A DNA stretch of 64,000 nt from Phocaeicola salanitronis DSM 18170 (GCF_000190575.1 NC_015164.1:682001-746000), one strand, 5' to 3'. Shown: positions 26,527-37,193, counted from the stretch's first letter. The notes: a model not told the origin generated them from the letters alone. Made by a program: numbers and translations.

Positions 26527-27351
26527 TTAACGCGCAATCTTGACATAACCTAACCGGGTATAACGGACGCCATGGCTTTCATAGTGGGACATGACACGGG
26601 CGGACGAGAGATGGAGCATTCCGTGCGGAGTGATTTTAAGGCTATGGCAACTCAGGGCATTGGGAGAAAGGCTTCTGCCTCCGGCTTTTATGGTGAAGAC
26701 AAAACGATTCCCATCGCGGTCGGCGGCTAAGACCGATTGGTCGACATAAAAATCGGGTTTGTACGTGTCCACCTGAAAGCGCACGCCGAGAACGGTAAGG
26801 AAAAGCTCTCTTAAAGTCTCTCCCACTTGCCCGACATTGCGGCTGACCGATGATATATGGCGTTTCTGGACCGTAAGTTCGAAATGTACCCGTGCAAAGA
26901 GTTTGGCTTTCTCAGCCAAAGGCTCGTAGCGCTTTTGTTCCGGCTGGAACTTATTGGCTAACCACAATACATACGAAGGGTCGATGTAGTAAATTTCAGA
27001 CATGCGCTTTCCCCTGTATTTCCCGAAAGGAATCATATCGTCCGACGAGCCATAATAAGATTCAAAAATCTGGTTGTCAAATGCTTCCAATCGGATATTG
27101 CAATTCTGAAGCAGGGCAAAAGCACGTTCAGAAGCCGTATCAAAAGTCACGGCAAGCGTACGGATGAACAAAGGAGCCTGCACGTTGGGGAAAATGCGCC
27201 AAAAGCCATAGTAAGGGCGGTATGCCGTAGCCATACTAATGGCATAACACCCATTGGCGTTGGTGCGCCCCCGATTGAACTCATCAATGCTTCCGAATAC
27301 TTTTTCAGCCAAACGAGGCGAAACTTGATACAAAGTGAGGTTGCGGCTCAT
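26527..27351 (-). CDS. Protein with ExoX-C-like domain
   Basis: A 274-residue protein with no signal peptide. Residues about 105-130, MIPFGKYRGKRMSEIYYIDP then SYVLWLANKF, match the ExoX-like C-terminal (DUF3820-type) module, which occurs beside nucleases. No exonuclease motif is visible in the rest. The remaining sequence is not recognised. It is followed on the same strand by the AT island and preceded by 70 bp and PBP1A; a role in nucleic-acid handling is only suggested by the module. Confidence 0.65.
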   Translation of the reverse strand: MSRNLTLYQVSPRLAEKVFGSIDEFNRGRTNANGCYAISMATAYRPYYGFWRIFPNVQAPLFIRTLAVTFDTASERAFALLQNCNIRLEAFDNQIFESYYGSSDDMIPFGKYRGKRMSEIYYIDPSYVLWLANKFQPEQKRYEPLAEKAKLFARVHFELTVQKRHISSVSRNVGQVGETLRELFLTVLGVRFQVDTYKPDFYVDQSVLAADRDGNRFVFTIKAGGRSLSPNALSCHSLKITPHGMLHLSSARVMSHYESHGVRYTRLGYVKIAR

Positions 27352-27423
27352 ACATTCCTCCTTTCTTTTTTCCGATTGGGCAAGATAATAAAAAAGGAGG
27401 AAATATGCAAGGAAAAGCGCAAT

Positions 27424-29751
27424 TTACTGGAAGAAAACGTCATCCAGACGGCTGGCATTTTCTTCTTCCATCTCGGTCAGCTTATCTTTGCAAGGGTCGA
27501 AATCTTCAGGAATATCAAAATGCTCTTCTTCGGAATAACCGAGCGTCTTGTCTGCATAAACCTTTTGCATGTAAAGCCCCCATACAGGCAATGCCATAGA
27601 AGCTCCCTGCCCGTCACGCATGGTATCGAAGTGAATATCACGCTCCTCGCCTCCTACCCAGCATCCCGAGACCAACGAAGGGGTAAAGCCCATAAACCAG
27701 CCGTCGGAATTGCGATTGGTGGTTCCTGTCTTGCCTCCCATATCGGCTTTGATGCCGTACAGGCGCCGCACACGCCCGCCTGTACCTTCATTAATTACGG
27801 CACGGAGCATAACCAACATCTTATAGGCACTTGATTCGCTAATGACTTCATCCACTTGCGGAGAGAAGGTCGCTATGACGTTCCCTTCATTGTCTTCAAT
27901 CCGGGAAACAAAAAGAGGCGCGGTACGGATGCCCCGGTTGGCAAATGCCGTATAAGCGCTTACCATTTCGCCGACTGATATTTCGCACGGCCCCAAGCAG
28001 AGAGACACCGTTGGCTGGATATCCTTATTCAATACGCCGAACGAATGAATCAGACGGGCAAGCGCATACGGACTGAGCTTGCTCATCAAGTATGCCGAAA
28101 TCCAATTGTTCGAATTGGCAAGCCCCCATTTCAGGGTCACGATTTCGCCATAGTGCGACTTGGAAGAATTGCGGGGCGACCATGCCTTACCGTTCTCGTC
28201 GAAAAGGGTTTGTTCGACATTGCGCACCTCATCGCAGGGCGAGAAGCCGTTTTCCATTGCCAGGGCATACAAATAAGGCTTGATGGTAGAGCCCACCTGA
28301 CGGCGTCCCACCATAGCCATATCATATTGGAAATAATTGTAATTCGGTCCGCCTACGTATGCTTTCACATAGCCCGTAACCGGATCCATCGACATGAATC
28401 CGGCACGCAAGAAATACTTGTAATACCGGATGGAATCCATCGGAGTCATAATGGTATCTTTCTCTCCTTCGTAAGAGAATACCGACATTTCATGCTTTGT
28501 ATTGAATGCCTTGCGGATTTCTTCTTCCGAACATCCGGCCGCTTTCATCTGGCGATAACGGTCGGTAAGACGCATCGAACGGTCCATGATTGCATCCACT
28601 TCCTCTTGCGTCAGTTCATTGGTATAAGGCGCGGTCTTCCGCCCGCGTTTTTCCTTGAAGAAACGGGGCTGGAGATATTTTGCCACATGTTCGTAAACCG
28701 CTTCTTCGGCATATTGCTGCATCCGCGAATTGATAGTGGTATAAATCTTCAAACCATCATTATAGATGTTATAGTTCGTGCCGTCCTTTTTCTTGTTTTT
28801 CGCGCACCAGCCGTAAAGCGGGTTGGTCTTCCATGCCAACGAATCTTCGTAATATTGCTGCATTTGCCAGCCGCGGTATTTGCTCTTTACGGGTTCCTTG
28901 GCGGTCATGATGCGGCGCAGGTATTCGCGGAAATACGTAGCAAGCCCGTCCTTATGGTCTACCGGCTGGAACTTCAACTTGAGCGGAAGCGCCTGAAGCG
29001 AATCGCATTCGGCTTGAGTCAGGTATCCTGCCTTGCGCATTTGGTCAAGCACCGTATTCCGGCGGCCGCGTGAACGCTCGTTAAAACGGCGTGGATTATA
29101 AAGCGAAGGATTCTTGCACATGCCTACCAATGTAGCCGCTTCTTCAACGGAAAGGTCTTTCGGGTCTTTCGAAAAATACGTCTTAGCCGCCGTCTTGATG
29201 CCTACCGCATTGTTCAGGAAATCAAACTTATTGAGGTACATTGTCAGGATTTCCTCTTTGGTATAATACCGTTCCAGTTTCACGGCTATCACCCATTCAA
29301 TCGGCTTCTGAAGCAGACGTTCCATCACATTATCTGCCGTAGGTGAATAAAATTGCTTGGCAAGCTGCTGGGTAATGGTGCTTCCTCCTCCGGCATTTTT
29401 CTGCATAAGGATGCCACGCTTTACCACCGCACGGACAAAGGCACGGAAATCGATGCCCGAATGTTCGCTGAACCGCACATCTTCGGTCGCAATCAAGGCA
29501 TTTACCAAATTGGGAGACAAGTCATTATACCCTACATATACCCGGTTCTCCTTGCTATACGACCAGGTACCAAGCAATTCTCCGTCATCGGATATAATCT
29601 GAGTGGCAAACTTTAAGTTCGGATTCTCCAGTTCTTCTACCGGAGGCACATAGCCTATCCATCCTTTGGCAATCGCCGTAAAAACCGTTGCCACCGCCAG
29701 TATGCCTAAAATCACCAAAGCCCACAACAGATATATGAATTTCTTTCTCAT
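27424..29751 (-). CDS. mrcA: Bifunctional penicillin-binding protein 1A
   Basis: A 775-residue class A PBP that polymerises and cross-links peptidoglycan. One N-terminal membrane helix (residues 5-27) anchors it. The GT51 domain has EDVRFSEHSGIDFRA (catalytic E) and GGSTITQQLAKQFY. The transpeptidase has the serine motif GSTIKPYLYA (SxxK), SNN in NSNNWISA, and KTGTTN. The C-terminal tail is acidic (EEENASRLDDVFFQ). A TACTTTTG box lies at 29883-29876. Confidence 0.95.
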   Translation of the reverse strand: MRKKFIYLLWALVILGILAVATVFTAIAKGWIGYVPPVEELENPNLKFATQIISDDGELLGTWSYSKENRVYVGYNDLSPNLVNALIATEDVRFSEHSGIDFRAFVRAVVKRGILMQKNAGGGSTITQQLAKQFYSPTADNVMERLLQKPIEWVIAVKLERYYTKEEILTMYLNKFDFLNNAVGIKTAAKTYFSKDPKDLSVEEAATLVGMCKNPSLYNPRRFNERSRGRRNTVLDQMRKAGYLTQAECDSLQALPLKLKFQPVDHKDGLATYFREYLRRIMTAKEPVKSKYRGWQMQQYYEDSLAWKTNPLYGWCAKNKKKDGTNYNIYNDGLKIYTTINSRMQQYAEEAVYEHVAKYLQPRFFKEKRGRKTAPYTNELTQEEVDAIMDRSMRLTDRYRQMKAAGCSEEEIRKAFNTKHEMSVFSYEGEKDTIMTPMDSIRYYKYFLRAGFMSMDPVTGYVKAYVGGPNYNYFQYDMAMVGRRQVGSTIKPYLYALAMENGFSPCDEVRNVEQTLFDENGKAWSPRNSSKSHYGEIVTLKWGLANSNNWISAYLMSKLSPYALARLIHSFGVLNKDIQPTVSLCLGPCEISVGEMVSAYTAFANRGIRTAPLFVSRIEDNEGNVIATFSPQVDEVISESSAYKMLVMLRAVINEGTGGRVRRLYGIKADMGGKTGTTNRNSDGWFMGFTPSLVSGCWVGGEERDIHFDTMRDGQGASMALPVWGLYMQKVYADKTLGYSEEEHFDIPEDFDPCKDKLTEMEEENASRLDDVFFQ

Positions 29752-29926
29752 AATTTCCTTTCCTTATTATATTATGTAAAAAACCCGTACGCAGAACATG
29801 CGTGAGCCGCTCTTCTTATTTGCGGGAAACAGCGCATCGCCGTGTCTCTGTGTCCTATATTCTCCTTTTAATGTGCAAAAGTATAAAAAATGCGGGAATA
29901 AAAGCCGTTCATTCTATTTTTTTGAC

Positions 29927-29934
29927 TATCTTTG
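29927..29934 (+). promoter_or_regulatory. -7 box of the pyrB operon
   Basis: TATCTTTG, 41 bp before pyrB, at the head of the pyrB-pyrI-flavin reductase-porin-like set. Confidence 0.5.
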
Positions 29935-29975
29935 AACTCCGGTATTTATATACAACGATCATAAAAACCGAAAAT

Positions 29976-30929
29976 ATGGAAAATAGAAGTTTAGTTACTA
30001 TCGCCAACCACTCGAAAGAACGCATTCTTTACCTGTTGGAAATGGCACAAGAGTTTGAAAAGAGACCGAACCGTCATCTGCTGGACCAGAAAATCGTAGC
30101 CACCCTTTTCTTTGAGCCTTCTACCCGCACCCGCTTGAGCTTTGAAACTGCAGCCAACCGGTTGGGGGCGAAAGTAATCGGATTCACCGACCCGAAAGTG
30201 ACCAGCTCTTCAAAAGGAGAAACACTGAAAGATACCATTATGATGGTGAGCAATTACGCCGACATCATCGTAATGCGGCATTATCTGGAAGGAGCGGCAC
30301 GCTACGCCAGCGAAATCGCTCCGGTGCCTATTGTCAATGCAGGCGACGGAGCCAACCAGCATCCTTCTCAAACCATGCTCGACCTCTATTCCATTTATAA
30401 GACCCAAGGGACATTGGAAAACCTGAACATCTATCTGGTGGGTGATTTGAAATACGGACGTACGGTACACTCGCTTTTGATGGCAATGCGCCATTTCAAC
30501 CCCACCTTCCATTTCATTGCTCCCAATGAACTGAAAATGCCGGAAGAATACAAGCTGTATTGCAAGGCGCATCAAATCCGTTACGAAGAGCATACCGATT
30601 TCAACGAAGAGACAATTGCCAACGCGGATATTTTGTATATGACCCGTGTGCAACGTGAGCGCTTTACCGACCTGATGGAATATGAACGGGTAAAGGATGT
30701 ATATATCTTGCGTAACAAAATGCTGGAACATACCCGTCCGAACTTGCGTATCCTGCACCCCCTGCCCCGTGTGAACGAAATTGCTTATGACGTGGACAGT
30801 AATCCGAAAGCTTATTATTTCCAACAGGCACAAAACGGGCTGTATGCACGCGAGGCTATCTTGTGTGACGTGTTGGGCATTACCCTGGATGAAGTAAAAG
30901 CGGATACCGAACGATTAATGAACTTTTAA
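29976..30929 (+). CDS. pyrB: Aspartate carbamoyltransferase, catalytic subunit
   Basis: Forms carbamoyl-aspartate from carbamoyl phosphate and aspartate, the committed step of pyrimidine synthesis. The 317-residue protein has the carbamoyl phosphate motif STRTRLSFE and the C-terminal [21 protein letters not shown] is in the aspartate domain. The ATG at 29976 fits the promoter; earlier in-frame starts add residues unlike the family. pyrI follows after 13 bp, giving the allosteric class B holoenzyme. Confidence 0.97.
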   Translation: MENRSLVTIANHSKERILYLLEMAQEFEKRPNRHLLDQKIVATLFFEPSTRTRLSFETAANRLGAKVIGFTDPKVTSSSKGETLKDTIMMVSNYADIIVMRHYLEGAARYASEIAPVPIVNAGDGANQHPSQTMLDLYSIYKTQGTLENLNIYLVGDLKYGRTVHSLLMAMRHFNPTFHFIAPNELKMPEEYKLYCKAHQIRYEEHTDFNEETIANADILYMTRVQRERFTDLMEYERVKDVYILRNKMLEHTRPNLRILHPLPRVNEIAYDVDSNPKAYYFQQAQNGLYAREAILCDVLGITLDEVKADTERLMNF

Positions 30930-30942
30930 ATCTTACACCTAT

Positions 30943-31401
30943 ATGAGCAATAAGAAAGAATTACAGGTAGCCGCTTTGGAAAACGGTACCGTTATCGACC
31001 ATATACCTTCAGATAAGTTGTTTACCGTAGTGTCCTTGCTCGATTTGCAACACATGGATAGCAACATTACCATCGGGAACAATTTTGAGAGCAAGAAACT
31101 GGGGAAGAAAGGCATCATCAAAATTGCCGGCAGGTTCTTTTCCGATGAGGAAATAAGCCGTCTTTCGGTCGTTGCCCCAAACATGAAACTGAACATCATC
31201 CGCAACTATGAGGTGGTGGAAAAGAAAGAAGCCGTTATGCCCGATGAACTGAAAGGCATCGTGCGGTGCAACAACCCCAAATGCATCACCAACAACGAAC
31301 CGATGCAGACATGGTTCCACTTGGCAGACAAGGAACACGGCATATTGAAATGCCATTATTGCGAAAAAGAGCAACAAGTGGACAACATTAAACTAATCTG
31401 A
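30943..31401 (+). CDS. pyrI: Aspartate carbamoyltransferase, regulatory subunit
   Basis: A 152-residue nucleotide-binding regulatory chain. The N-terminal allosteric domain ([16 protein letters not shown]) is followed by the zinc domain with C-x4-C (CNNPKC) and CHYCEK, which bridges to PyrB. Binding of CTP and ATP is known for the family. Confidence 0.97.
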   Translation: MSNKKELQVAALENGTVIDHIPSDKLFTVVSLLDLQHMDSNITIGNNFESKKLGKKGIIKIAGRFFSDEEISRLSVVAPNMKLNIIRNYEVVEKKEAVMPDELKGIVRCNNPKCITNNEPMQTWFHLADKEHGILKCHYCEKEQQVDNIKLI

Positions 31402-31408
31402 TAAGACA

Positions 31409-31975
31409 ATGAAGCAAGACTGGAAACCAGGCACAATGATTTATCCCCTTCCGGCTGTACTCGTGAGTTGCGGGAGCACGGAAGAGGAATACAATATCCT
31501 GACGGTAGCATGGGTAGGGACAATTTGCACGAACCCGCCTATGTGTTATATCTCAGTCCGTCCGGAACGCCATTCCTATCCGATATTGAAAAAGAATATG
31601 GAATTTGTCATCAACCTTACGACAAAAGACATGGCATACGCAACGGACTGGTGCGGCGTACGTTCGGGAAAAGATTACAACAAGTTTAAAGAAATGCATC
31701 TGACTCCGGGAAAAGCATCGATGGTAAAGGCGCCGGTTATTGAAGAATCCCCCCTTTGCATCGAATGCCGGGTGAAAGAAATCATTTCCCTTGGCTCACA
31801 CGATATGTTTATTGCAGATGTGGTAAACGTAAAGGCTGATGATAAATACTTAGATTCAGAGACCGGGAAATTCGATATGGAAAAGGCGAACCTGCTGGTC
31901 TATGAGCATGGAGGATATTATGAAACGGGAAAGAAAATAGGTAAGTTCGGCTGGTCGGTCGAAAAGAAAAAATAA
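31409..31975 (+). CDS. Flavin reductase family protein
   Basis: A 188-residue FMN-binding split-barrel protein of the flavin reductase family. Family features are the N-terminal TVAWVGTICTNPPMCYISVR and ERHSYPILKKNMEFVINL, which line the flavin site. Such proteins in Bacteroidales are of unknown partner. It lies 7 bp after pyrI and 10 bp before the next gene, so it is probably co-transcribed; a link with pyrimidine synthesis is not evident. Confidence 0.88.
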   Translation: MKQDWKPGTMIYPLPAVLVSCGSTEEEYNILTVAWVGTICTNPPMCYISVRPERHSYPILKKNMEFVINLTTKDMAYATDWCGVRSGKDYNKFKEMHLTPGKASMVKAPVIEESPLCIECRVKEIISLGSHDMFIADVVNVKADDKYLDSETGKFDMEKANLLVYEHGGYYETGKKIGKFGWSVEKKK

Positions 31976-31985
31976 TCCTTGCACC

Positions 31986-32714
31986 ATGAGAACGAATGTC
32001 TTGATACTGTTATGCATTTTGTGGAGCATCGGATTCTCCGGAAAAGCCCGGGCCGCTTCGCGGAATGCCGAAGGTGATCCCAAGGTAAATATCGGTATCA
32101 AGGCTGGATTTAACTCATCCATGTTCATTATTGACCGCATTTCTATAGGAGGTACCGAGTTGGGAAATATTCAAAACAACTATAAGGTCGGTTATTTCGG
32201 AGCTTTTTTCTGCCGGTTTAACATGAAGGGACATCATTTCATGCAAACTGAATTATCCTATAATGTTTCAAAAGGAAGCATTTCAATCCCCAGTAGCGCA
32301 GAAAATATTTCTTTGCTTCAAGACAATGCTTTAGTAAAGACAGACATTCATTCTATAGATATACCTTTGCTTTACGGATATAAGTTTATAGATAAATATC
32401 CGTATGGGATGGCATTCTTTGCCGGTCCTAAGGCAGCTTATATTTGGGAAAAACATAGTGAAAGCGAATATTCCGGATTTTATCAACAAGGCATCCATGA
32501 AGAAATAAGGCCATTTATTTTCAGCGGAGTCGTGGGATTGTCTGTTAATGTTTCAAATATCTTTTTTGATTTCCGTTATGAAATCGGGCTGCACAATATG
32601 GTTCGTTCCGTATCTTTTGACAAAGACTTGACGGAAACACCTTACGATACACAGGATCTTTCATTGAAACGACGCAGGAACGTATTGAGCTTCTCCGTCG
32701 GCGTTATATTTTAA
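31986..32714 (+). CDS. Outer membrane beta-barrel protein (PorT-like)
   Basis: A 242-residue secreted protein; the signal peptide ends near residue 23 (GKARAA). The rest shows alternating strands of a small barrel: [29 protein letters not shown] and [17 protein letters not shown], ending in the aromatic-last FSVGVIF expected of an outer membrane barrel. It matches the PorT/OMP_b-brl_2 type of Bacteroidetes; cargo and role are unknown. Confidence 0.82.
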   Translation: MRTNVLILLCILWSIGFSGKARAASRNAEGDPKVNIGIKAGFNSSMFIIDRISIGGTELGNIQNNYKVGYFGAFFCRFNMKGHHFMQTELSYNVSKGSISIPSSAENISLLQDNALVKTDIHSIDIPLLYGYKFIDKYPYGMAFFAGPKAAYIWEKHSESEYSGFYQQGIHEEIRPFIFSGVVGLSVNVSNIFFDFRYEIGLHNMVRSVSFDKDLTETPYDTQDLSLKRRRNVLSFSVGVIF

Positions 32715-32746
32715 GCATCGAATTATTAATTAAAAGAAATAGGAAT

Positions 32747-34027
32747 ATGAAAAGAGACGATTTAATTTTCGACATCATCGAGAAAGAACACCAACGTCAG
32801 TTGAAAGGTATTGAGCTGATTGCTTCCGAAAACTTCGTAAGTGATGAAGTAATGCAGGCAATGGGTTCATGCCTGACCAACAAATATGCAGAAGGTTATC
32901 CCGGCAAACGCTATTACGGCGGATGCGAAGTGGTAGACCAAAGCGAACAAATCGCAATCGACCGTGTAAAGAAAATATTCGGGGCAGAATGGGCAAATGT
33001 ACAACCTCACTCGGGAGCACAAGCCAATGCAGCTGTATTTCTCGCTGTACTGAATCCGGGAGACAAGTTCATGGGGTTGAACCTGGCACATGGCGGCCAC
33101 TTGTCTCATGGCTCGGCTGTTAATACATCGGGCATCATCTATACTCCTTGTGAATATAACCTGAACAAAGAAACCGGCCGTGTAGATTATGACCAAATGG
33201 AGGAAATCGCCCTTCGCGAACATCCGAAGATGATTATCGGCGGCGGTTCGGCTTACTCACGTGAATGGGATTACAAACGAATGCGTGAAATAGCCGATAA
33301 AATCGGTGCAATTCTAATGGTAGATATGGCTCATCCTGCCGGACTGATTGCAGCCGGATTGCTGGATAACCCGTTGAAATACGCACATATCGTAACATCT
33401 ACCACACATAAGACATTACGTGGGCCACGTGGCGGTATCATCCTGATGGGAAAGGACTTCCCTAACCCATGGGGCAAGAAAACGCCGAAAGGTGAAATCA
33501 AGATGATGTCTCAATTGCTTGACTCGGCTGTATTCCCCGGCATACAAGGCGGTCCGTTGGAACATGTCATCGCAGCAAAAGCCGTTGCGTTCGGTGAAAT
33601 CCTGCAGCCGGAATGGAAAGATTACGCCATGCAAGTGAAAAAGAATGCGGCGACTTTAGCGCAAGCGTTGATAGACCGTGGCTTTTCTATCGTATCGGGA
33701 GGTACAGACAACCATTCAATGTTGGTAGACTTACGCACTAAATATCCTGACCTTACCGGTAAGGTGGCTGAAAAAGCTTTGGTTGCAGCCGATATTACGG
33801 TAAACAAGAACATGGTTCCGTTTGATACACGCTCGGCATTCCAGACTTCAGGTATCCGTTTGGGAACTCCGGCTATCACCACCCGTGGCGCAAAAGAAGA
33901 CTTGATGTACGAAATCGCCGAAATGATTGAGACGGTATTGTCGAACGTAGAAAACGAAGAAGTGATAGCATCGGTACGTGCGCGTGTAAACGACACGATG
34001 AAAAACTACCCGCTCTTCGCATATTAA
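32747..34027 (+). CDS. glyA: Serine hydroxymethyltransferase
   Basis: Converts serine and tetrahydrofolate to glycine and methylene-THF with pyridoxal phosphate. The PLP lysine is in [25 protein letters not shown] and [13 protein letters not shown] are the family's substrate motifs. The 426-residue length is normal. No promoter box was obvious upstream. With gcvP and fhs it belongs to the one-carbon genes in the window. Confidence 0.97.
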   Translation: MKRDDLIFDIIEKEHQRQLKGIELIASENFVSDEVMQAMGSCLTNKYAEGYPGKRYYGGCEVVDQSEQIAIDRVKKIFGAEWANVQPHSGAQANAAVFLAVLNPGDKFMGLNLAHGGHLSHGSAVNTSGIIYTPCEYNLNKETGRVDYDQMEEIALREHPKMIIGGGSAYSREWDYKRMREIADKIGAILMVDMAHPAGLIAAGLLDNPLKYAHIVTSTTHKTLRGPRGGIILMGKDFPNPWGKKTPKGEIKMMSQLLDSAVFPGIQGGPLEHVIAAKAVAFGEILQPEWKDYAMQVKKNAATLAQALIDRGFSIVSGGTDNHSMLVDLRTKYPDLTGKVAEKALVAADITVNKNMVPFDTRSAFQTSGIRLGTPAITTRGAKEDLMYEIAEMIETVLSNVENEEVIASVRARVNDTMKNYPLFAY

Positions 34028-34049
34028 AAACAACATAAAAACAAAGCGT

Positions 34050-34769
34050 ATGAAAAAGACAAGTTGTATGGCTATTCTATTAAGCGGATGCTTGATACTT
34101 AGCGGATGCGGAAGTTTGAATAATACGGCTAAAGGCGGTATGATAGGAGGCGGAAGCGGTGCGGCTTTAGGTGCCCTTATCGGCGGCATTGCCGGGCATG
34201 GAAAAGGTGCGGCAATCGGTGCCGCCGTAGGTGCCGCCGTTGGTACAGGCGCCGGTGTATTGATTGGCAAGAAAATGGATAAAGCTGCTGAACAAGCTGC
34301 ACAAATCGAGGGTGCAGAGGTAGAACAAGTAACCGATAACAACGGTTTGCAAGCCGTAAAAGTTACATTCGATTCAGGCATCCTGTTTGCGACCAGCAGT
34401 TCTGATTTAAGCACATCTGCCAAATCGGCTTTGAGCAAATTCGCCAACAATGTCTTGATTCAGAATCCGGACATGGATGTGGCTATCTACGGTTATACCG
34501 ACAATACCGGCTGGAAAAACAGCACTGCAGAACAAAGCGTACAAAAGAATCTGGAACTTTCGCAATCACGTGCACAAAGTGTATCCAATTATTTGCGTGA
34601 ATGCGGAACAACAACTTCACAAATCAAGACAGTAGAAGGTTTAGGCGAAAGCAATCCGGTTGCAGACAACAGCACTGAAGCGGGCCGCCAAGAAAATCGC
34701 CGTGTAGAAGTGTATATGTACGCCAGCCAGCAGATGATTCAAGCCGCTGAAGCCGGAACATTGCAATAA
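34050..34769 (+). CDS. OmpA-family lipoprotein
   Basis: A 239-residue lipoprotein. The signal peptide ends in a lipobox, LILSGC (C20). A glycine zipper follows (GGMIGGGSGAALGALIGGIA then GKGAAIGAAVGAAVGTGAG), which probably crosses or packs against a membrane. The C-terminal OmpA domain binds peptidoglycan: DVAIYGYTDNTGWKNS and LSQSRAQSVSNYLRECG with NRRVEVYMYA. It resembles E. coli YiaD. Follows glyA by 22 bp and is ended by an inverted repeat. Confidence 0.9.
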   Translation: MKKTSCMAILLSGCLILSGCGSLNNTAKGGMIGGGSGAALGALIGGIAGHGKGAAIGAAVGAAVGTGAGVLIGKKMDKAAEQAAQIEGAEVEQVTDNNGLQAVKVTFDSGILFATSSSDLSTSAKSALSKFANNVLIQNPDMDVAIYGYTDNTGWKNSTAEQSVQKNLELSQSRAQSVSNYLRECGTTTSQIKTVEGLGESNPVADNSTEAGRQENRRVEVYMYASQQMIQAAEAGTLQ

Positions 34770-34817
34770 AAGAGCGTTGAAGTAGAAAAATAATACCATT
34801 TTCACAACACTCCAATA

Positions 34818-34886
34818 GAAAACAGAGGGGCAAAAACACGGAGAATGAATTGGAAAGCTTTGTGTTTTTGTCCCTCTGTTTTTCCG
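34818..34886. terminator. Bidirectional terminator-like inverted repeat
   Basis: GAAAACAGAGGGGCAAAAAC near 34818 pairs with GTTTTTGTCCCTCTGTTTTTC ending near 34884, between the convergent OmpA and ACT genes. A-rich and T-rich ends suit termination on both strands. Confidence 0.7.
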
Positions 34887-34894
34887 ATAAAGAA

Positions 34895-35323
34895 TCACGC
34901 CATTTCCAGCAAGCGCTTTTCTTCAATGTAATCCAAGTCTTTATCTAAAATGACCTGGTATGTTTTTTCAGCGTCATCGGTGCGGAATACTAAAATACCT
35001 TTCCCCGAGAGCAGGAATGAATAGAGATAAGAAATGCCTATTCCTGCCTCGCTAAAGCTACGAATCGCATCAGCCGCACATCCGGGTTGGTTATCAAGCA
35101 TAATGGCAAATACATCTGAAAGGTTTGCCGCTATGCCTGCCTGCTTTAATGTATCATACGCCCGCATAGGCTCCGAACAGATAATGCGATAGATACCGTA
35201 TTCTACAGTATCGGATATGGTGGAAGCAATAAGCTGAATACCGGCATCCTTTAGTAATTCGAGAACTTGAAGCAGTGTTCCTGACTTGTTTTCTACAAAT
35301 ACGGATAATTGATGGATAGTCAT
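34895..35323 (-). CDS. Tandem ACT-domain protein
   Basis: A 142-residue protein made of two ACT domains. The first begins MTIHQLSVFVENKSGTLLQV, the standard ACT opening; the second runs from about residue 70 (LSDVFAIMLDNQPGCAAD). ACT domains bind amino acids. No enzyme domain is attached. It begins 12 bp after the phenylacetate-CoA ligase stop, and this gene pair is common in bacteria that activate aryl acids, so it may regulate or sense an aryl compound; inference. Confidence 0.88.
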   Translation of the reverse strand: MTIHQLSVFVENKSGTLLQVLELLKDAGIQLIASTISDTVEYGIYRIICSEPMRAYDTLKQAGIAANLSDVFAIMLDNQPGCAADAIRSFSEAGIGISYLYSFLLSGKGILVFRTDDAEKTYQVILDKDLDYIEEKRLLEMA

Positions 35324-35335
35324 ATTAGTGTCTGT

Positions 35336-36649
35336 TTATATTAATGTTTTTCTTAAATCTTTTACGCGCACGGCCTTGCCTTCCTGTTTGGGCAGGCTTC
35401 CTTTGGGCACAAGTTTCACACGCGGAGTGATAAGTATTTCGTCTTTTAGCTGACGGGTTATTTCCTTTGTCAGGCGTTGCAAGAAACCGTAGTCATCGGT
35501 AAAGTCGTTAAGTTCCACTTCCACGGTCATTTCATCATTCGCCTCTAAATTGGTTAGGGTGATAAGGTACTCGTTACCCAATTCCTTGAATTGCATTAAG
35601 ATGTTTTCTATCTGGATGGGGAAAATATTCACGCCTTTCAGTATCATCATATCGTCGCTTCGTCCCTTCATGCGGTCCAACCGTTTGTGATGGCGTCCGC
35701 AAGGACAATCACCCGGCAAGATGCGGGTCAAGTCACGTGTACGATAGCGCAACAAAGGCATTGCTTCACGGTTAATGGTAGTCAATACCAATTCTCCGAT
35801 TTCCCCTTCGGGCACAGGCTCCAGCGTATCGGGGTTAACGATTTCTACAATGTAATAGTCTTCCCAGATGTGCAGCCCATTTTGTTCAGGGCATTCAAAA
35901 GCCACACCCGGACCGCACATTTCCGACATGCCGAACGAATTATACGCTTTCACTCCCAGCATATCCTCAATGCGCCTGCGCTGCTCGTCCGAATGCGGTT
36001 CGGCTCCGATAATCAACGTGCGAAGTTTTGTGTCACGGCGCGGGTCAATCCCCATTTCTTCCATCACTTCATAAAGCCGTCCCGCATAACTCGGAATAGC
36101 ATGCAAAGCGGTTGTCCCGAAGTCTGTAATAAACTTAATCTGGCGTTTGGTATTCCCTGCGGCTGCGGGTACGGTAAGCATTCCCAGGCGCTCTGCCCCG
36201 TATTGGAATCCCAACCCTCCCGTAAACATGCCGTATCCAGATGAGTTCTGGAAAATATCCCCTTTGCGTAATCCTACCATATACAGGCAACGTGCTACAG
36301 CATTCGCCCACTCGTCCAAATCGTGCTGGGTATGAAGAATAACGGTTGGTGTGCCTGTTGTCCCGCTGGAAGAATGCAAGCGCACCACTTTTTCCAATGG
36401 AACGGCAGAAAGCCCGAAAGGATAGTGCTCGCGCAAATCTTGCTTGGTAGTAAACGGTATCTTCTGCAAGTCGTCTAATGTATGTATATCTTCTGGTTTC
36501 AGCCCTATTTCAGCAAAACGCTGCTTATAAAAAGGAATACACATACACCGTTGTAAAGTCTGTTGCAGCCTCTCCATCTGGAGCCGGTTGATTTCCGACC
36601 GAGGCATAGTCTCCAGTTCCGGATGTAAATACATAGATTCGTGTTTCAT
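35336..36649 (-). CDS. Phenylacetate-CoA ligase
   Basis: A 437-residue AMP-forming ligase of the PaaK type, which activates phenylacetate (or a related aryl acid) with ATP and CoA. The ATP loop is HSSSGTTGTPTVIL; NSFGMSEMCGPGVAFEC and the hinge YRTRDLTRILPG follow, and RMKGRSDDMMILKGVNIFP is the C-terminal swinging domain. Start at 36649 (MKHESMYLHPELE) is preferred over 36679. No other phenylacetate catabolic genes are near. In gut Bacteroidetes this gene often serves 2-oxoacid/indole-pyruvate metabolism; the substrate is uncertain. Confidence 0.9.
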   Translation of the reverse strand: MKHESMYLHPELETMPRSEINRLQMERLQQTLQRCMCIPFYKQRFAEIGLKPEDIHTLDDLQKIPFTTKQDLREHYPFGLSAVPLEKVVRLHSSSGTTGTPTVILHTQHDLDEWANAVARCLYMVGLRKGDIFQNSSGYGMFTGGLGFQYGAERLGMLTVPAAAGNTKRQIKFITDFGTTALHAIPSYAGRLYEVMEEMGIDPRRDTKLRTLIIGAEPHSDEQRRRIEDMLGVKAYNSFGMSEMCGPGVAFECPEQNGLHIWEDYYIVEIVNPDTLEPVPEGEIGELVLTTINREAMPLLRYRTRDLTRILPGDCPCGRHHKRLDRMKGRSDDMMILKGVNIFPIQIENILMQFKELGNEYLITLTNLEANDEMTVEVELNDFTDDYGFLQRLTKEITRQLKDEILITPRVKLVPKGSLPKQEGKAVRVKDLRKTLI

Positions 36650-36724
36650 GGTCTTATCATTATCTTTTTCTGTGAACAAAGATAGTAAAAAAAGTGAAAT
36701 GCCGAGAGTAAATCATGGAAATAT

Positions 36725-36768
36725 AAAAGCCGGCTAACCCGAAACGGATTAGCCAGCCTTTATTTTTA
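36725..36768 (-). terminator. Terminator after the GtrA gene
   Basis: AAAGGCTGGCTAATCC and GGGTTAGCCGGCTTTT form a stem on the minus strand between the GtrA stop and the ligase start; an AT-rich tail follows. Confidence 0.65.
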
Positions 36769-36784
36769 TCTTCTGTCCATAATG

Positions 36785-37174
36785 TCAGCGAAAGGTGATA
36801 TGCCGGTTGGTCATGAAATTAACCGCGCCATAAATAAAAAGCCCTAAGAACTGAGCCAGATATTCATTGCAATGAAGCAACTCGACCAACATCAGGAGGA
36901 ACAGAAACTGGGTAGTATATGCCAACAGGAAAGCGCCTGCAAAAAACAGCACCTGATGCCAAAAGCTGTTCCTCTTATCATCCGTTTCTAAAGGGAATAT
37001 CCAATATTTGCACCAAATGAAATTATGAACCTGCGCAATGATATAAGCAATGATGTTCGCTATAATATAACTTTCCCCCTCAATGTGCATCAATAGCCAT
37101 ACTACTAATGCCGTTATCAGCGCATTGAGCGTTCCTACTATCGCGAAGCGAATAATTCGCACAGATTCTTTCAT
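36785..37174 (-). CDS. GtrA family membrane protein
   Basis: A 129-residue protein with four predicted membrane helices (RFAIVGTLNALITALVVWLL, YIIANIIAYIIAQVHNFIW, FFAGAFLLAYTTQFLFLLML, FLGLFIYGAVNFMTN). This is the GtrA fold, which is thought to flip or position undecaprenyl-linked sugars in surface polysaccharide synthesis. Start at 37174 (MKESVRIIRFA) is chosen because the longer reading lacks family similarity and runs into a repeat. No glycosyltransferase is adjacent. Confidence 0.88.
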   Translation of the reverse strand: MKESVRIIRFAIVGTLNALITALVVWLLMHIEGESYIIANIIAYIIAQVHNFIWCKYWIFPLETDDKRNSFWHQVLFFAGAFLLAYTTQFLFLLMLVELLHCNEYLAQFLGLFIYGAVNFMTNRHITFR

Positions 37175-37193
37175 GTAGTTTATTATCAAATTT